Shown: positions 17,253 to 25,382 of the stretch, one piece after another
Position numbering within the stretch: the first letter of the stretch is position 1
Layout of the letters: every line of letters starts with the position of its first letter
Assembly (NCBI GenBank): GCA_937898715.1
Contig: CALEKA010000055.1
Coordinates: 1 to 56,262, forward strand
Direction: 5' to 3'
DNA length: 56,262 nt
Source: an uncultured Prevotella sp.
GTDB taxonomy: Bacteria; Bacteroidota; Bacteroidia; Bacteroidales; Bacteroidaceae
Translations under genes and position numbers: made by a program
Notes under the pieces: generated by a model
Database searches by the model: none
The model's input: only the letters and a program-made list of their open reading frames with translations
What the model was told of the DNA's origin: nothing

Positions 17253-17611
17253 CACCCAGTTCTGTGGGCGACGCGTCCCGCGTCGGCACAACAAGCAAAG
17301 AAAAAGTCTTTCAGCCAATACCGGGGGCGACGCGTCCCCGCGTCGGCACAACAAGCAAAGAAAAAAGTCTTTCACCCAGTTCTGTGGGCGACGCGTCCCG
17401 CGTCGGCACAACAAGCAAGGCTCAATAAAGCGAAAGACTTCACCACTTCCCTTAAACTCACCTCTTGATTTCTGGCAAAGCCGACGCGAGACGCGTCGCC
17501 CACAGAACTGGCTGAAACATGGCAAAGCCGACGCGAGGACGCGTCGCCCCCAGTATCGGCTGAAAGGTGGCAAAGCCGACGCGAGGACGCGTCGCCCCCA
17601 GAACTGGCTGA
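17253..17611. repeat. Cluster of six REP-like hairpins in inverted arrangement
   Basis: Six copies of a 35-bp palindromic unit lie here: three forward (17253-17287, 17312-17347, 17373-17407) and three reverse (17480-17513, 17527-17562, 17577-17611), making a BIME-like block. The core hairpin is GCGACGCGTCCCGCGTCG. Two subtypes alternate: one with the CAGTTCTGTGGGC flank and a three-C loop, one with CAATACCGGGGGC and a four-C loop. Forward copies are joined by the spacer ACAACAAGCAAAGAAAA at about a 60-bp period. Other copies lie at 81, 15698, 19621-19783, 38887-38977 and 40839-40999. I see no RAYT transposase gene in the window. Confidence 0.9.
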
Positions 17612-17625
17612 TATCCCTCACCTTT

Positions 17626-18196
17626 CTCGCGCGCGTGCGCGCTACATATAGTTTTATTCCGCAAAAGCCTCGCTGCCGCCACTTCTACTACGTAATCCAT
17701 TAATATTCAGCGCTTTCGAGAGTGCAAGCAGGAGGCATTTGCCTACACTTTGCTTGCACTTTTGCTTGCACTCTGCTCTTTTCTCCATTAGAATTCTCAC
17801 GATGATTTCTGCCATTGCTCGCAGCAACATCAGCGTATGCCACGGAAGAAATTATCCCTTAGAAGAGAAAAACTTCTCCACGAAAGAGGAAAAATCCCCC
17901 CTCGGAAGAGAAAAAATTTCCCCCCGAAAGAGAAAAACTTCCCCCCGAAAGAGAAAAAATTTCCCCCCGAAAGAAAAAAAATTTTCCCCCGAAAGAGAAA
18001 TTACTACAACGTAGGAAAGTTTTCCCATCGCCTTCCGCTCCCCAAACGGACCGTGACGGGCAAGTGCAAGCGGGAGTGCGAGCAAACTAACGCTGCCTAC
18101 ACTCCACAACAGCTTGACTTACAACGACTTCCTGTCAGAAAGTGCAAGCAACTCATATATTCCACCCAAAAACTGACTGTATACGCGCGCACGCGT
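17626..18196. repeat. Compound repeat element, copy B
   Basis: The left end is CTCGCGCGCGTGCGCGC and the right end is TATACGCGCGCACGCG, near-inverted termini. The left arm (17741-17774) contains CTACACTTTGCTTGCAC and a second TTTGCTTGCAC. The right arm carries AAGTGCAAGCGGGAG near 18062 and AAAGTGCAAGCAAC near 18140. Between them is a 22-bp direct-repeat array (17860-18000), followed by ACAACGTAGG as in copy A. The right end is only 8 bp from the MATE start codon, so this element must hold that gene's promoter and leader. The 91- and 123-codon frames here are repeat-encoded and I do not call them. No transposase is present. Confidence 0.7.
17860..18000. repeat. 22-bp direct-repeat array inside element B
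   Basis: A unit of the form CGAAAGAGAAAAA, then TTT, then CCCCC begins at 17881, 17903, 17925, 17946, 17968 and 17990, with a decayed copy before them. The spacing is 22 bp (once 21). On the minus strand each unit is a G5-G6 run followed by an A/T run and CTCTTTC. This is not CRISPR: units are contiguous, with no unique spacers. Confidence 0.9.
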
Positions 18197-18204
18197 GAAG
18201 CTTC

Positions 18205-19548
18205 ATGAAACGAGACAACTATACATTCCTCACCCAAGCCCCCGTACACCGGGTGGTACTGACCATGGCGCTCCCCACCATCATCTCTATGCTGGTGACG
18301 AGCCTCTACAACATGGCCGACACCTTCTTCGTAAGCCAGCTCAATACGCAGTGTACAGCTGCGGTGGGTATCGTGTTCTCCGTCATGTCGGTGGTGCAGG
18401 CTGTAGGTTTCTTCTTTGGTCATGGGTCGGGCAACTACATCTCGCGCAAACTTGGCGCTCGACATGCTGAGGAGGCTCGCACGATGTCGGCCACGGGCTT
18501 CTGCTATAGCCTCACGTTTGGCATTGTCATAGCCCTTGTGGGTCACTTCTTCCTGACCGACCTTGCCACATGGCTGGGCTCTACACCCACCATTCTGCCC
18601 TATACAGAGGATTATCTCGGTACGGTGCTTCTGGGCGCACCCTTTATGACGGCTTCGCTCACGATGAACAATCAGATGCGCTTTCAGGGCAATGCTGCCT
18701 TTGCCATGGTGGGCATTCTTACGGGGGCTGTGCTCAACGTTGCGCTCGACCCTCTACTCATTTTCGGACTCGGATTGGGCATTCGCGGTGCTGCATGGGC
18801 CACGGTGGTGAGCCAAGTGTGCAGTTTCTGCATATTGCTCTACATGACGCGCATGAATGGGGGCATCCGCATCCATCCCCTCGACTTCTCTCCTCGCCTC
18901 TCGCTGGTCAAAGAGATCATCTTCGGAGGCACGCCCTCGCTCTCGCGCCAAGGGCTGGCAGCCCTCTCCACGCTTGCGCTCAATGTGGCAGCAGGTAGCT
19001 ACGGAGGCGATGCTGCCATTGCAGGCATGAGCATCGTGACGAGGGTATGCTTCTTCGTGTTTGCAGCCATCATCGGTTTGGGACAAGGATTTCAGCCGCT
19101 CTGCGGATTCTGCTACGGAGCGGGGCTCTATGACCGCGTGAAGGAGGGATTCCTCTACTGCATCCGTGTGGGCACGATTTTCCTATCCGTGTGTGCCGTC
19201 CTGGGGTTCTGCTTTCCCGAAGAGATTGTGAGCCTCTTCCGTCGCGATCCCGAGGTGGTGGCGGTAGGCGTGGTGGCACTGCGCTGGCAGATGGTCACGT
19301 TCATTCTGCTGCCCACCATCGGACTTACCAACATGCTCATGCAGACCATTCGTAAGCCCATCCGTGCCAACCTCGTTGCTGCAGCGCGCAGCGGACTTTT
19401 CTTCATCCCCCTCGTATGGCTTCTGCCTCAATTCTGGGGATTGTTAGGGGTAGAAATGTGTCAGGCGGTGAGCGACGTATGCTCCTTCTGCATCTGTGCG
19501 CCCATCGCATGGAGCGCTTTTCGGGAGATGAAAGAAAATAAAAAGTAA
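18205..19548 (+). CDS. MATE-family efflux transporter
   Basis: The 447-residue protein has the MATE layout of about 12 membrane helices in two related halves. Recognisable pieces are RVVLTMALPTIISMLVTSLYNMADTFFVSQL at the N-terminus, MNNQMRFQGNAAFAM, and GLGQGFQPLCGFCYGAG in the second half. MATE proteins export cationic drugs or metabolites using a Na+ or H+ gradient. Family length and helices are complete. The start ATG lies immediately after compound element B, whose right terminus is 8 bp away. A palindromic TTACTT element and REP copies follow the stop codon. Substrate is unknown. Confidence 0.93.
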   Translation: MKRDNYTFLTQAPVHRVVLTMALPTIISMLVTSLYNMADTFFVSQLNTQCTAAVGIVFSVMSVVQAVGFFFGHGSGNYISRKLGARHAEEARTMSATGFCYSLTFGIVIALVGHFFLTDLATWLGSTPTILPYTEDYLGTVLLGAPFMTASLTMNNQMRFQGNAAFAMVGILTGAVLNVALDPLLIFGLGLGIRGAAWATVVSQVCSFCILLYMTRMNGGIRIHPLDFSPRLSLVKEIIFGGTPSLSRQGLAALSTLALNVAAGSYGGDAAIAGMSIVTRVCFFVFAAIIGLGQGFQPLCGFCYGAGLYDRVKEGFLYCIRVGTIFLSVCAVLGFCFPEEIVSLFRRDPEVVAVGVVALRWQMVTFILLPTIGLTNMLMQTIRKPIRANLVAAARSGLFFIPLVWLLPQFWGLLGVEMCQAVSDVCSFCICAPIAWSAFREMKENKK

Positions 19549-19611
19549 TAAGTAATAAGTAAAAAGTAATACATTCTGGCTTAAGCCGAGTCTTATAAGT
19601 ATTACATTCAA
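19539..19611. repeat. TTACTTATTACT palindromic element, copy 2 (inverted)
   Basis: The sequence AGTAATAAGTAAAAAGTAAT plus TAAGTATTACATT is the reverse complement of the element at 15752-15812. It starts within the last codons of the MATE gene. It could also serve as a weak terminator. Confidence 0.6.
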
Positions 19612-19620
19612 GCAGAATTC

Positions 19621-19783
19621 ATCCAGTTCTGTGGGCGACGCGTCCCGCGTCGGCCTTACCTATAAATCCAAAAAAAATCAGCCAATACTGGGGGCGACGC
19701 GTCCCCGCGTCGGCAGCATCCACTAAGCAATAAACTTATTAAACTGATGCCGACGCGGGACGCGTCGCCCACAGAATTGGCTA
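19621..19783. repeat. Three REP-like hairpins between convergent genes
   Basis: Copies lie at 19621-19654 (forward, short-loop subtype), 19679-19714 (forward, long-loop subtype) and 19749-19783 (reverse, short-loop subtype). They fill the 250-bp space between the MATE and GT14-like genes. Confidence 0.9.
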
Positions 19784-19799
19784 AAAGTTCTTAGAAGCA

Positions 19800-20696
19800 C
19801 TACTTTCTCGCACGATCGATCTCATCGACGAGTTCGTCCGACGTGCCCGATACCACCTTGCGGCAGAACATTTTATCACTCTCGCAGAGCATCTGCCAAT
19901 CGTCGATGCTAAGGTGTTTCACTGCTCCTTGATAGAAGATGTAGTGGAGCGGTGTGAGCTTTGCCAACCCGGGGAAGCGGCCCTTCTGGAGCAAACCATT
20001 GGGAGAGAAGGGCGAATTATATACGATGGTCTGCATGCAGAGTTCACTTGGCACGTATACGGTGCGGAAGTAGCGCTCAATGTTAGGGTTTTGCTTCATG
20101 GTGCGGAGCACATAGCGAGCACAGTCGAGGGTGATGGCCCAATAGTCCGACCCGAAGTAGACGTCGCGTAGCATCCCATTAATGCGCACTTGCGGCTTGC
20201 GGCGAAAGCCTAAGATGGAGAGCACGTGGCGCGACACGACGATGAGCTTGTTCTTGAGCCAAAGGTTCTTCCACTGAAGGTCACGGAAGGGATGGTAGTG
20301 GGTGATCTTGCAGAGCTGATCCTTATTGTCGGTACGCGTCAGGTCATACCCGCCAATAAACTCTCCGTGGGGATGCTGAGCGAAGAAGTCGTGAATGCGG
20401 CGGTTGCTCCATAGCGGATAGTCCTGACCGCTCAAGCACACTACGTGGCTGTACGGCTGCCCACTCTCGACGGCTGCACGGAGCAATTCCATCTGATACT
20501 CCACCTGCTCATAACCACCCCAACTTACAGGGTGACGCTCGACGAAGTGCACCTTGTCGGGCAGGAGGCGGCGGAAGGGGCCGTCGTCTACACGGGCATC
20601 GATGTGTACATAGAAATCGGCATCCATATCGAGCGACTCGATGAGCCGCTTCACGTGGTCGGGATCGCAATAGGCAGAGATGAGATATGCTAACAT
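19800..20696 (-). CDS. GT14-like (core-2/I-branching type) glycosyltransferase
   Basis: The 298-residue product matches the bacterial branch of the core-2/I-branching beta-1,6-N-acetylglucosaminyltransferase family. It opens MLAYLISAYCDPDHVKRLI. It has FYVHIDAR, VERHPVSWGGYEQVE, VVCLSGQDYPL, YFGSDYWAIT and a VPSELCMQTIV stretch. The family transfers a sugar from a UDP donor; in Bacteroidales it appears in surface-glycan loci, but acceptor and product are unknown here. I start at the ATG at 20696: the longer frame begins with a TTG lying inside the -7 box (20718-20725), upstream of the expected transcription start. Confidence 0.9.
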   Translation of the reverse strand: MLAYLISAYCDPDHVKRLIESLDMDADFYVHIDARVDDGPFRRLLPDKVHFVERHPVSWGGYEQVEYQMELLRAAVESGQPYSHVVCLSGQDYPLWSNRRIHDFFAQHPHGEFIGGYDLTRTDNKDQLCKITHYHPFRDLQWKNLWLKNKLIVVSRHVLSILGFRRKPQVRINGMLRDVYFGSDYWAITLDCARYVLRTMKQNPNIERYFRTVYVPSELCMQTIVYNSPFSPNGLLQKGRFPGLAKLTPLHYIFYQGAVKHLSIDDWQMLCESDKMFCRKVVSGTSDELVDEIDRARK

Positions 20697-20717
20697 GATA
20701 GGGTTCGTTTCTATATG

Positions 20718-20725
20718 CAAAGGTA
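20718..20725 (-). promoter_or_regulatory. -7 box of the GT14-like gene
   Basis: TACCTTTG on the minus strand fits TAnnTTTG and places the start of transcription near 20711, about 15 nt before the ATG at 20696. It decides the start codon of this gene. No clear -33 TTTG is seen. Confidence 0.6.
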
Positions 20726-20827
20726 ATGCTTTCTTTTACGAAAATGTCCCCCTCACCAGCACTTTGTAGTAAACTGATAGAGGAGGACTGCCATATATTT
20801 CCTTATAGCGGCATTTTTTCTTAAGAT

Positions 20828-20972
20828 AACGCGTTGGCGAAATTTGTGAACGGGTTGACAAGTTAACAGGTAAGTTTGTCGAGTCCAATCGTTATTCTTT
20901 TACGAAGCAAATAGTCTAAGACATATTTACTTGTCAACTTGTTTACCCGTTAACCAAGAATTCTGCCAACGG
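20828..20972. repeat. AACGCGTTGG hairpin, long copy
   Basis: The outer arms AACGCGTTGGCGAAATT (from 20828) and TTCTGCCAACGG (20961-20972) are shared with 4179-4230. Inner arms at 20850-20873 (GGGTTGACAAGTTAACAGG) and 20927-20955 (ACTTGTCAACTTGTTTACCC) pair with a few mismatches. The hairpin abuts the ilvA stop codon and is its most likely terminator. Confidence 0.7.
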
Positions 20973-22169
20973 CTAAGAGAGGATGCTGTAACCAGCAGCT
21001 TCTATGCCTTCGTGGAGCTCGTCGATGTGCTTTTGGTCGCGCGTCTCGAGCACCATGCGCAGGTTGCATGAATTGACGTCGGGGCTTTCGCCGTTGCGCT
21101 CATGGTGGATAGAGATGATGTTGGCTCCATGCCTACAGATCACCTCACACAGACCGAGCAATGAGCCCGGACGGTCGGCCATCTCGATGAGCATCTCCGT
21201 GGTACGACCGCCCTTCATAAGTCCGCGGTTGATCACACGGCTCAGGATGGTCACGTCGATATTACCACCGCTCACGATGCAGCATACGTTTTTGCCCTTG
21301 ATGTCTACCTTGTTGAACATGGCAGCGGCTACGCTCACTGCGCCTGCGCCCTCGGCAATGAGCTTATGCTGCTCGATAAGGGCAAGGATGGCTGCGCAGA
21401 TTTCGTCTTCGGTGACGCTCACGATGTCGTCGACGTACTGCTGGCAGTATTCAAAGGTATGCACGCCTGGCTCCTTCACGGCAATGCCGTCGGCAATGGT
21501 CAATACGTTGGTGAGCGTTTCGATCTGGTTGTGGTCTACGCTATTGAGCATACTGGGCGCACCCTGTGCTTGCACACCGACCACTCTGACTGAGGGCTTC
21601 AACGACTTCACTGCATAGGCCACACCACTTGCCAATCCGCCTCCGCCGATGGGCACGAAGATGACGTCGATGTCGGGGTTCTCATTGAGGATTTCCATAC
21701 CCACCGTGCCTTGTCCGGCTATTACTTGTTCGTCGTCGAAGGGATGGATGAAGGTCATGTGCTTCTCCTCGTTGAGCTGCATGGCGCGTGCATAAGCGTC
21801 GTCGTAGACACCGGGCACGAGGCATACTTCTGCACCCATCTCGCGAGTGGCTTCCACCTTCGAGATGGGAGCGCCCGAGGGCATACAGATGAGCGCGGGA
21901 ATGCCGTAGCGCCGTGCTGCCAAAGCCACGCCTTGTGCATGATTGCCAGCCGAGCAAGCTATTACGCCGTGTTGCTTCTCTTCTTCGGTAAGCTGAGAGA
22001 TCTTAAATCCAGCACCACGCACCTTGAAGGAGCCGGTCACTTGCAGATTCTCGGGCTTAAGGAATACGTTGGCTTCGGGATTGATCTTCTGCGTCGGGAT
22101 GAGCTGTGTGCGGCGCACCACGTCTTTCAATACGGTTGACGCCTTATATATGAGGTCGAGTGTGAGCAT
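20973..22169 (-). CDS. ilvA: Threonine ammonia-lyase (threonine deaminase)
   Basis: This PLP enzyme converts threonine to 2-oxobutanoate and ammonia, the entry to isoleucine synthesis. The 398-residue product has the catalytic lysine at about residue 49 in TGSFKVRGA, the substrate loop SAGNHAQG, the PLP-phosphate loop GGGGLASG, and a C-terminal ACT domain of about 80 residues (EMLIEMADRPGSLLGLCEV). The single ACT domain and length place it with the short ACT-containing form, so it could be biosynthetic or catabolic. The frame is open to 22253, but homology begins at the ATG at 22169, and the -7 box at 22213-22220 supports that. Confidence 0.93.
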   Translation of the reverse strand: MLTLDLIYKASTVLKDVVRRTQLIPTQKINPEANVFLKPENLQVTGSFKVRGAGFKISQLTEEEKQHGVIACSAGNHAQGVALAARRYGIPALICMPSGAPISKVEATREMGAEVCLVPGVYDDAYARAMQLNEEKHMTFIHPFDDEQVIAGQGTVGMEILNENPDIDVIFVPIGGGGLASGVAYAVKSLKPSVRVVGVQAQGAPSMLNSVDHNQIETLTNVLTIADGIAVKEPGVHTFEYCQQYVDDIVSVTEDEICAAILALIEQHKLIAEGAGAVSVAAAMFNKVDIKGKNVCCIVSGGNIDVTILSRVINRGLMKGGRTTEMLIEMADRPGSLLGLCEVICRHGANIISIHHERNGESPDVNSCNLRMVLETRDQKHIDELHEGIEAAGYSILS

Positions 22170-22212
22170 AAGCGTTTTGTCTTTTTGCTTATAAAGCATA
22201 AGGTTATGCTTG

Positions 22213-22220
22213 CAAATGTA
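22213..22220 (-). promoter_or_regulatory. -7 box of ilvA
   Basis: TACATTTG on the minus strand fits the consensus and would give a leader of about 37 nt before the ATG at 22169. No -33 TTTG at the right distance is visible. Confidence 0.5.
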
Positions 22221-22363
22221 TAAAATATGTGGCAGAGAGAGAAGAAAAAGCACAATTATTTACCTTCTCTTCATCACTTTTCTGATTTCACATTAGGAGC
22301 ATTTCCTCTTTTTAGGAATTTCTGCCTCCCATAGTCTATACTGCAAGAGCCGACAAGGCATGT

Positions 22364-23248
22364 TCACCGTTTTATCATGATAGATTTGAGTATTACTTGC
22401 ATCTTGTCGTCCTGATTTCTACATTTGCTTAGCCATTCCTGAAAGTCACGAAAAGATATTTTTCTGGGTAAAGTTCCACCGCCCGCTACCGTGTTGGACT
22501 TATAAAACTCGTTAGGAGAAAACACAATATACAGGTCATTATTCTCTACCTCTTTGGCTGAACTCAGCACGTATTCGTCGACATCGTCCTTATCGTCGCG
22601 AGCTTCCTTGATTGAGAAAAAAAGATACGGCAAATCGTGTTCTATACGATAAGCCCCAAACGATGATGAAGCATAAGGCAATAAACAGTACACCATATTC
22701 TCGCTCTCGACGTAGAGATATACAGTCATATAGCCATTTACTGGAGACTTCGCATATAAGTAGAGATCATCTCCATCATGAAATTGCAGCGACTGGCACT
22801 TCAAATCCGTACCATTCCTCAGCACACGTAAGTCTATATCTACACCAGCCGAATCTTTCCTTCTAACCTTACCCTTTACCTCTACTCTAACTACAAGCAT
22901 ATTGTCCTTTATCACAATATCATCAAAAGTAGGCTCTCCGATGGTCTCGATCCATTCACCCTTCACTTCGCTAAGCGATAGGGAATTAAAATCCAACATG
23001 GACCCGTCCTTAGTATTGCTCATATTTGTCACATTGCGTTGCATGATATTTGTACCAAATTCATCAGCAATAGCTTGTATTTTAGCCCTTTCTAGAGCAA
23101 TGCGCTTAGCTTCGTCTACCGACTGAGACAATGGTGCATAGTAAGTGTACTCGCCATGCACCACTTTCGCTTTTTGTGCAAAAGAAGATAATGCGACCAT
23201 GCTTAGAATGGCACATAGTACCCTCAAAATTAACAAATGCTTCATCAT
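22364..23248 (-). CDS. Exported DUF4384-like protein of the caspase cluster
   Basis: The product (about 294 residues) starts MMKHLLILRV with a signal peptide ending SSFAQ, so it is exported. The N-terminal part contains DEAKRIALERAKIQAIADEFG, a helix typical of LPP20/FlgT-like surface proteins. The C-terminal part (GDDLYLYAKSPVNGYMTVYLYVESENMVYCLLPY and following) resembles DUF4384, a beta-rich domain often found joined to caspase-like peptidases. It is the last gene of a four-gene minus-strand cluster with the LPP20-like, caspase-like and TRL genes. Function is unknown; a role in assembling or sensing something at the envelope is only a guess. Confidence 0.75.
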   Translation of the reverse strand: MMKHLLILRVLCAILSMVALSSFAQKAKVVHGEYTYYAPLSQSVDEAKRIALERAKIQAIADEFGTNIMQRNVTNMSNTKDGSMLDFNSLSLSEVKGEWIETIGEPTFDDIVIKDNMLVVRVEVKGKVRRKDSAGVDIDLRVLRNGTDLKCQSLQFHDGDDLYLYAKSPVNGYMTVYLYVESENMVYCLLPYASSSFGAYRIEHDLPYLFFSIKEARDDKDDVDEYVLSSAKEVENNDLYIVFSPNEFYKSNTVAGGGTLPRKISFRDFQEWLSKCRNQDDKMQVILKSIMIKR

Positions 23249-23361
23249 TCCTTTGTGTGTTGCTAAAATTAGGTCAAACCTCACCCTCGAAAGGATGAAA
23301 TTTGACCTACTCTTATGAATGTTTGTTACTATCCAGGAATAAAACTTTTAGCTCACCACTT

Positions 23362-24033
23362 TTATTCGTTTGAATGGTTGAAAAGGAGTCTGTCAAGCTG
23401 ATCGTGCAGTCCATCAGCCTTTTCTTCCAACGTTTTTCGTACGGCTTCCTTGGCAGCATCTGCACTATAGGCTATTCTGACTAACACCTCCTTGTTTTTA
23501 TTTCCTAACACTCGATAGACCTCTACTAATGGGAGAACACGACCCAAACTTTGCGAAATCATATTCTTACTAGCCATCACCGTCTCCGTAATGGTGGCAG
23601 CCTGTTCTGCAGAGAGTTGCTTATTGGCCACGGTATTCTCTATCAACGCAGTCATTTCCGTCTGAATCTGACCAGCAAGATTTTGCTTAGCAAGTTCTAA
23701 AGCCTGCATCTTTGCAGCATCATAGTTCTCACCAATGCTCATTGCTTCGCCCGTGATATACTTAGGAAAGAGATCGGCAGTATACTCCATCTGAATCACG
23801 TATGCCTTGTCCAATTGTTTCTCTAGTGGCAGTGCACCAGGAGTGGTTTGCCAGCCTTCTTTGCGCATGCGCTTAGCCTCCTTACGGGCTGTTTTGGTGG
23901 CACGCGCTCCTAGGTCTTTCTTTGCCATTTTGAAAAGTTCTTGACGCTCTTTACGTTGTTCTTTGGAAATCTGAGCATTCATCGTTGACGCAGACAATGC
24001 TGCCAAAGCGATTATTGTAATTATATATTTCAT
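23362..24033 (-). CDS. Exported LPP20-like protein
   Basis: The 223-residue product has a signal peptide (MKYIITIIALAALSASTMNA), a highly charged helical segment (residues 22-60), and then a domain resembling LPP20 lipoproteins: AAKMQALELAKQNLAGQI, a helix rich in alanine, and a final strand EVLVRIAYS. There is no lipobox cysteine, so it is probably periplasmic. It lies 30 bp after the caspase-like gene and 113 bp before the DUF4384-like gene. I cannot assign a biochemical role. Confidence 0.75.
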   Translation of the reverse strand: MKYIITIIALAALSASTMNAQISKEQRKERQELFKMAKKDLGARATKTARKEAKRMRKEGWQTTPGALPLEKQLDKAYVIQMEYTADLFPKYITGEAMSIGENYDAAKMQALELAKQNLAGQIQTEMTALIENTVANKQLSAEQAATITETVMASKNMISQSLGRVLPLVEVYRVLGNKNKEVLVRIAYSADAAKEAVRKTLEEKADGLHDQLDRLLFNHSNE

Positions 24034-24063
24034 AATTGTAAAGAATTGATTCTATAATAGCTT

Positions 24064-25275
24064 TCATCTACCCAGCTGAAGGTTCTTCCATTGTTCCCTC
24101 ATCGCATCCGAAACGCTAAGTGTTGGAGTTTGAGATTTTCCGTTCACCACAATTGATTGTTTTTCTACTTCGCTACTCACGTAGTCATAGATTTCCTGAA
24201 GAGTAGCTTCTCCGCTTGTCTGCTTTAGCTTCTTCAACAAGAAATAGGTAAATAACCCATGCTGCTTTTCGGTGTAGGGGTAGGCAGTTTCGTCGCCCGT
24301 GGCACTTGAAATCACAACCATGTTGCCGCTAGGCTTACCAGCCTTAGCCTTTATAGACACACCCCGCGCCTGCGAGAGCATTTTTCCATCACGCCCAGTT
24401 CCACTGAAGCAAGCATCCAAAAAGACAATGGTTTGCCGACACGGCATGACTGCTAGATCTGCATAAAATCGACTGAGGGGTATCGACGTGGTTATATCCA
24501 TAGGATTACCATCTACAGGGAGTAAAGTTCCTTCTTTCGACTGTTCATCAGGTACACCATGACCGGCATAATAGACAATTACGGAACAATCGCCCTTGTA
24601 TACATCACATACTTTCTTGAGCCAAGCCATATCGGATTTCATATTGTTATAGGTAGCGTTTTCCCTATACCGAAGATTCTCTTTAGGAATACCGAGCAAT
24701 TGCGTGCAATACGTGCGAAACATTTCGCCATCATTCATGGCATAACTTACATTTCCCGTCTCTTGATATTTTTCATTAGCGAAGATTATGGCAAATGTAT
24801 TACTTGCTGCATGAGCAGACGATAATGGACCGAGATCGTCCACGTCCGACGTTAATTTATTTTCTACTTTTGATACATCGTTTGCAGAAGGCGAGGCAGA
24901 AATTACAGCACTGGGCTGCACATAAACCACCGTTGGTTGCGGAGCTACTTCTTTCTTTTCAGGTTTAACTAGATAAACTCGTCTTATTGCATCACCAGTT
25001 TTACGAGCTTCACGAAAATCCGATTTAGTATACTTACGTATGTAAATAGGCTGATACGTGTAATTAGGTGATGTAATGCTGATTGTTTGTGGAATTTCCT
25101 CCTGCTTCAACGTTAGCTTAAAGGGAAATGACGTGACTTTATATTCTGAACTACTCGTGCGTAGGATTGCATTCTCGTATAGACTACCAGTGAGAGTAAT
25201 TACTTCCGTTGCTGGCTGTGCGTTTATAGGAAGGTTTACTACAAGAAGGAACAAAAACAAGAGGTATTTCTTCAT
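24064..25275 (-). CDS. Exported caspase-family (peptidase C14-like) protein
   Basis: The 403-residue product starts MKKYLLFLFLLVVNLPINAQ, a signal peptide. Residues to about 150 form a PEGA-like beta region plus a Pro/Ser-rich linker. The C14 domain follows, with the catalytic His at about 239 in YYAGHG and Cys at about 289 in FLDACFSG, the pattern of prokaryotic metacaspase-like peptidases. ATGDETAYPY and FTYFLLKKL are also typical. It should cleave after a basic residue, or act as a non-canonical family member, outside the cytosol. Its neighbours are three other exported proteins. The longer frame to 25305 would put ten residues before the signal peptide and is rejected. Confidence 0.9.
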   Translation of the reverse strand: MKKYLLFLFLLVVNLPINAQPATEVITLTGSLYENAILRTSSSEYKVTSFPFKLTLKQEEIPQTISITSPNYTYQPIYIRKYTKSDFREARKTGDAIRRVYLVKPEKKEVAPQPTVVYVQPSAVISASPSANDVSKVENKLTSDVDDLGPLSSAHAASNTFAIIFANEKYQETGNVSYAMNDGEMFRTYCTQLLGIPKENLRYRENATYNNMKSDMAWLKKVCDVYKGDCSVIVYYAGHGVPDEQSKEGTLLPVDGNPMDITTSIPLSRFYADLAVMPCRQTIVFLDACFSGTGRDGKMLSQARGVSIKAKAGKPSGNMVVISSATGDETAYPYTEKQHGLFTYFLLKKLKQTSGEATLQEIYDYVSSEVEKQSIVVNGKSQTPTLSVSDAMREQWKNLQLGR

Positions 25276-25382
25276 ATCTTCATTAATTATAGAAAAGTTC
25301 TCCAAAAGAATCGTCCCTAAAAGAGAGAAGAAGCGGGGAAAAAAAAGATATCCCCCGCTTCTACATTTATCTCATTCTGGTA

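Noticed and set aside
17860..18000. A CRISPR array
   Set aside because: Units are contiguous direct repeats of about 22 bp without unique spacers, and there are no cas genes in the window.
17739..18014. A Lys/Pro-rich 91-codon frame across the 22-bp array
   Set aside because: The repeated protein pattern is a by-product of the DNA repeat, and a 22-bp period shifts the frame each unit.
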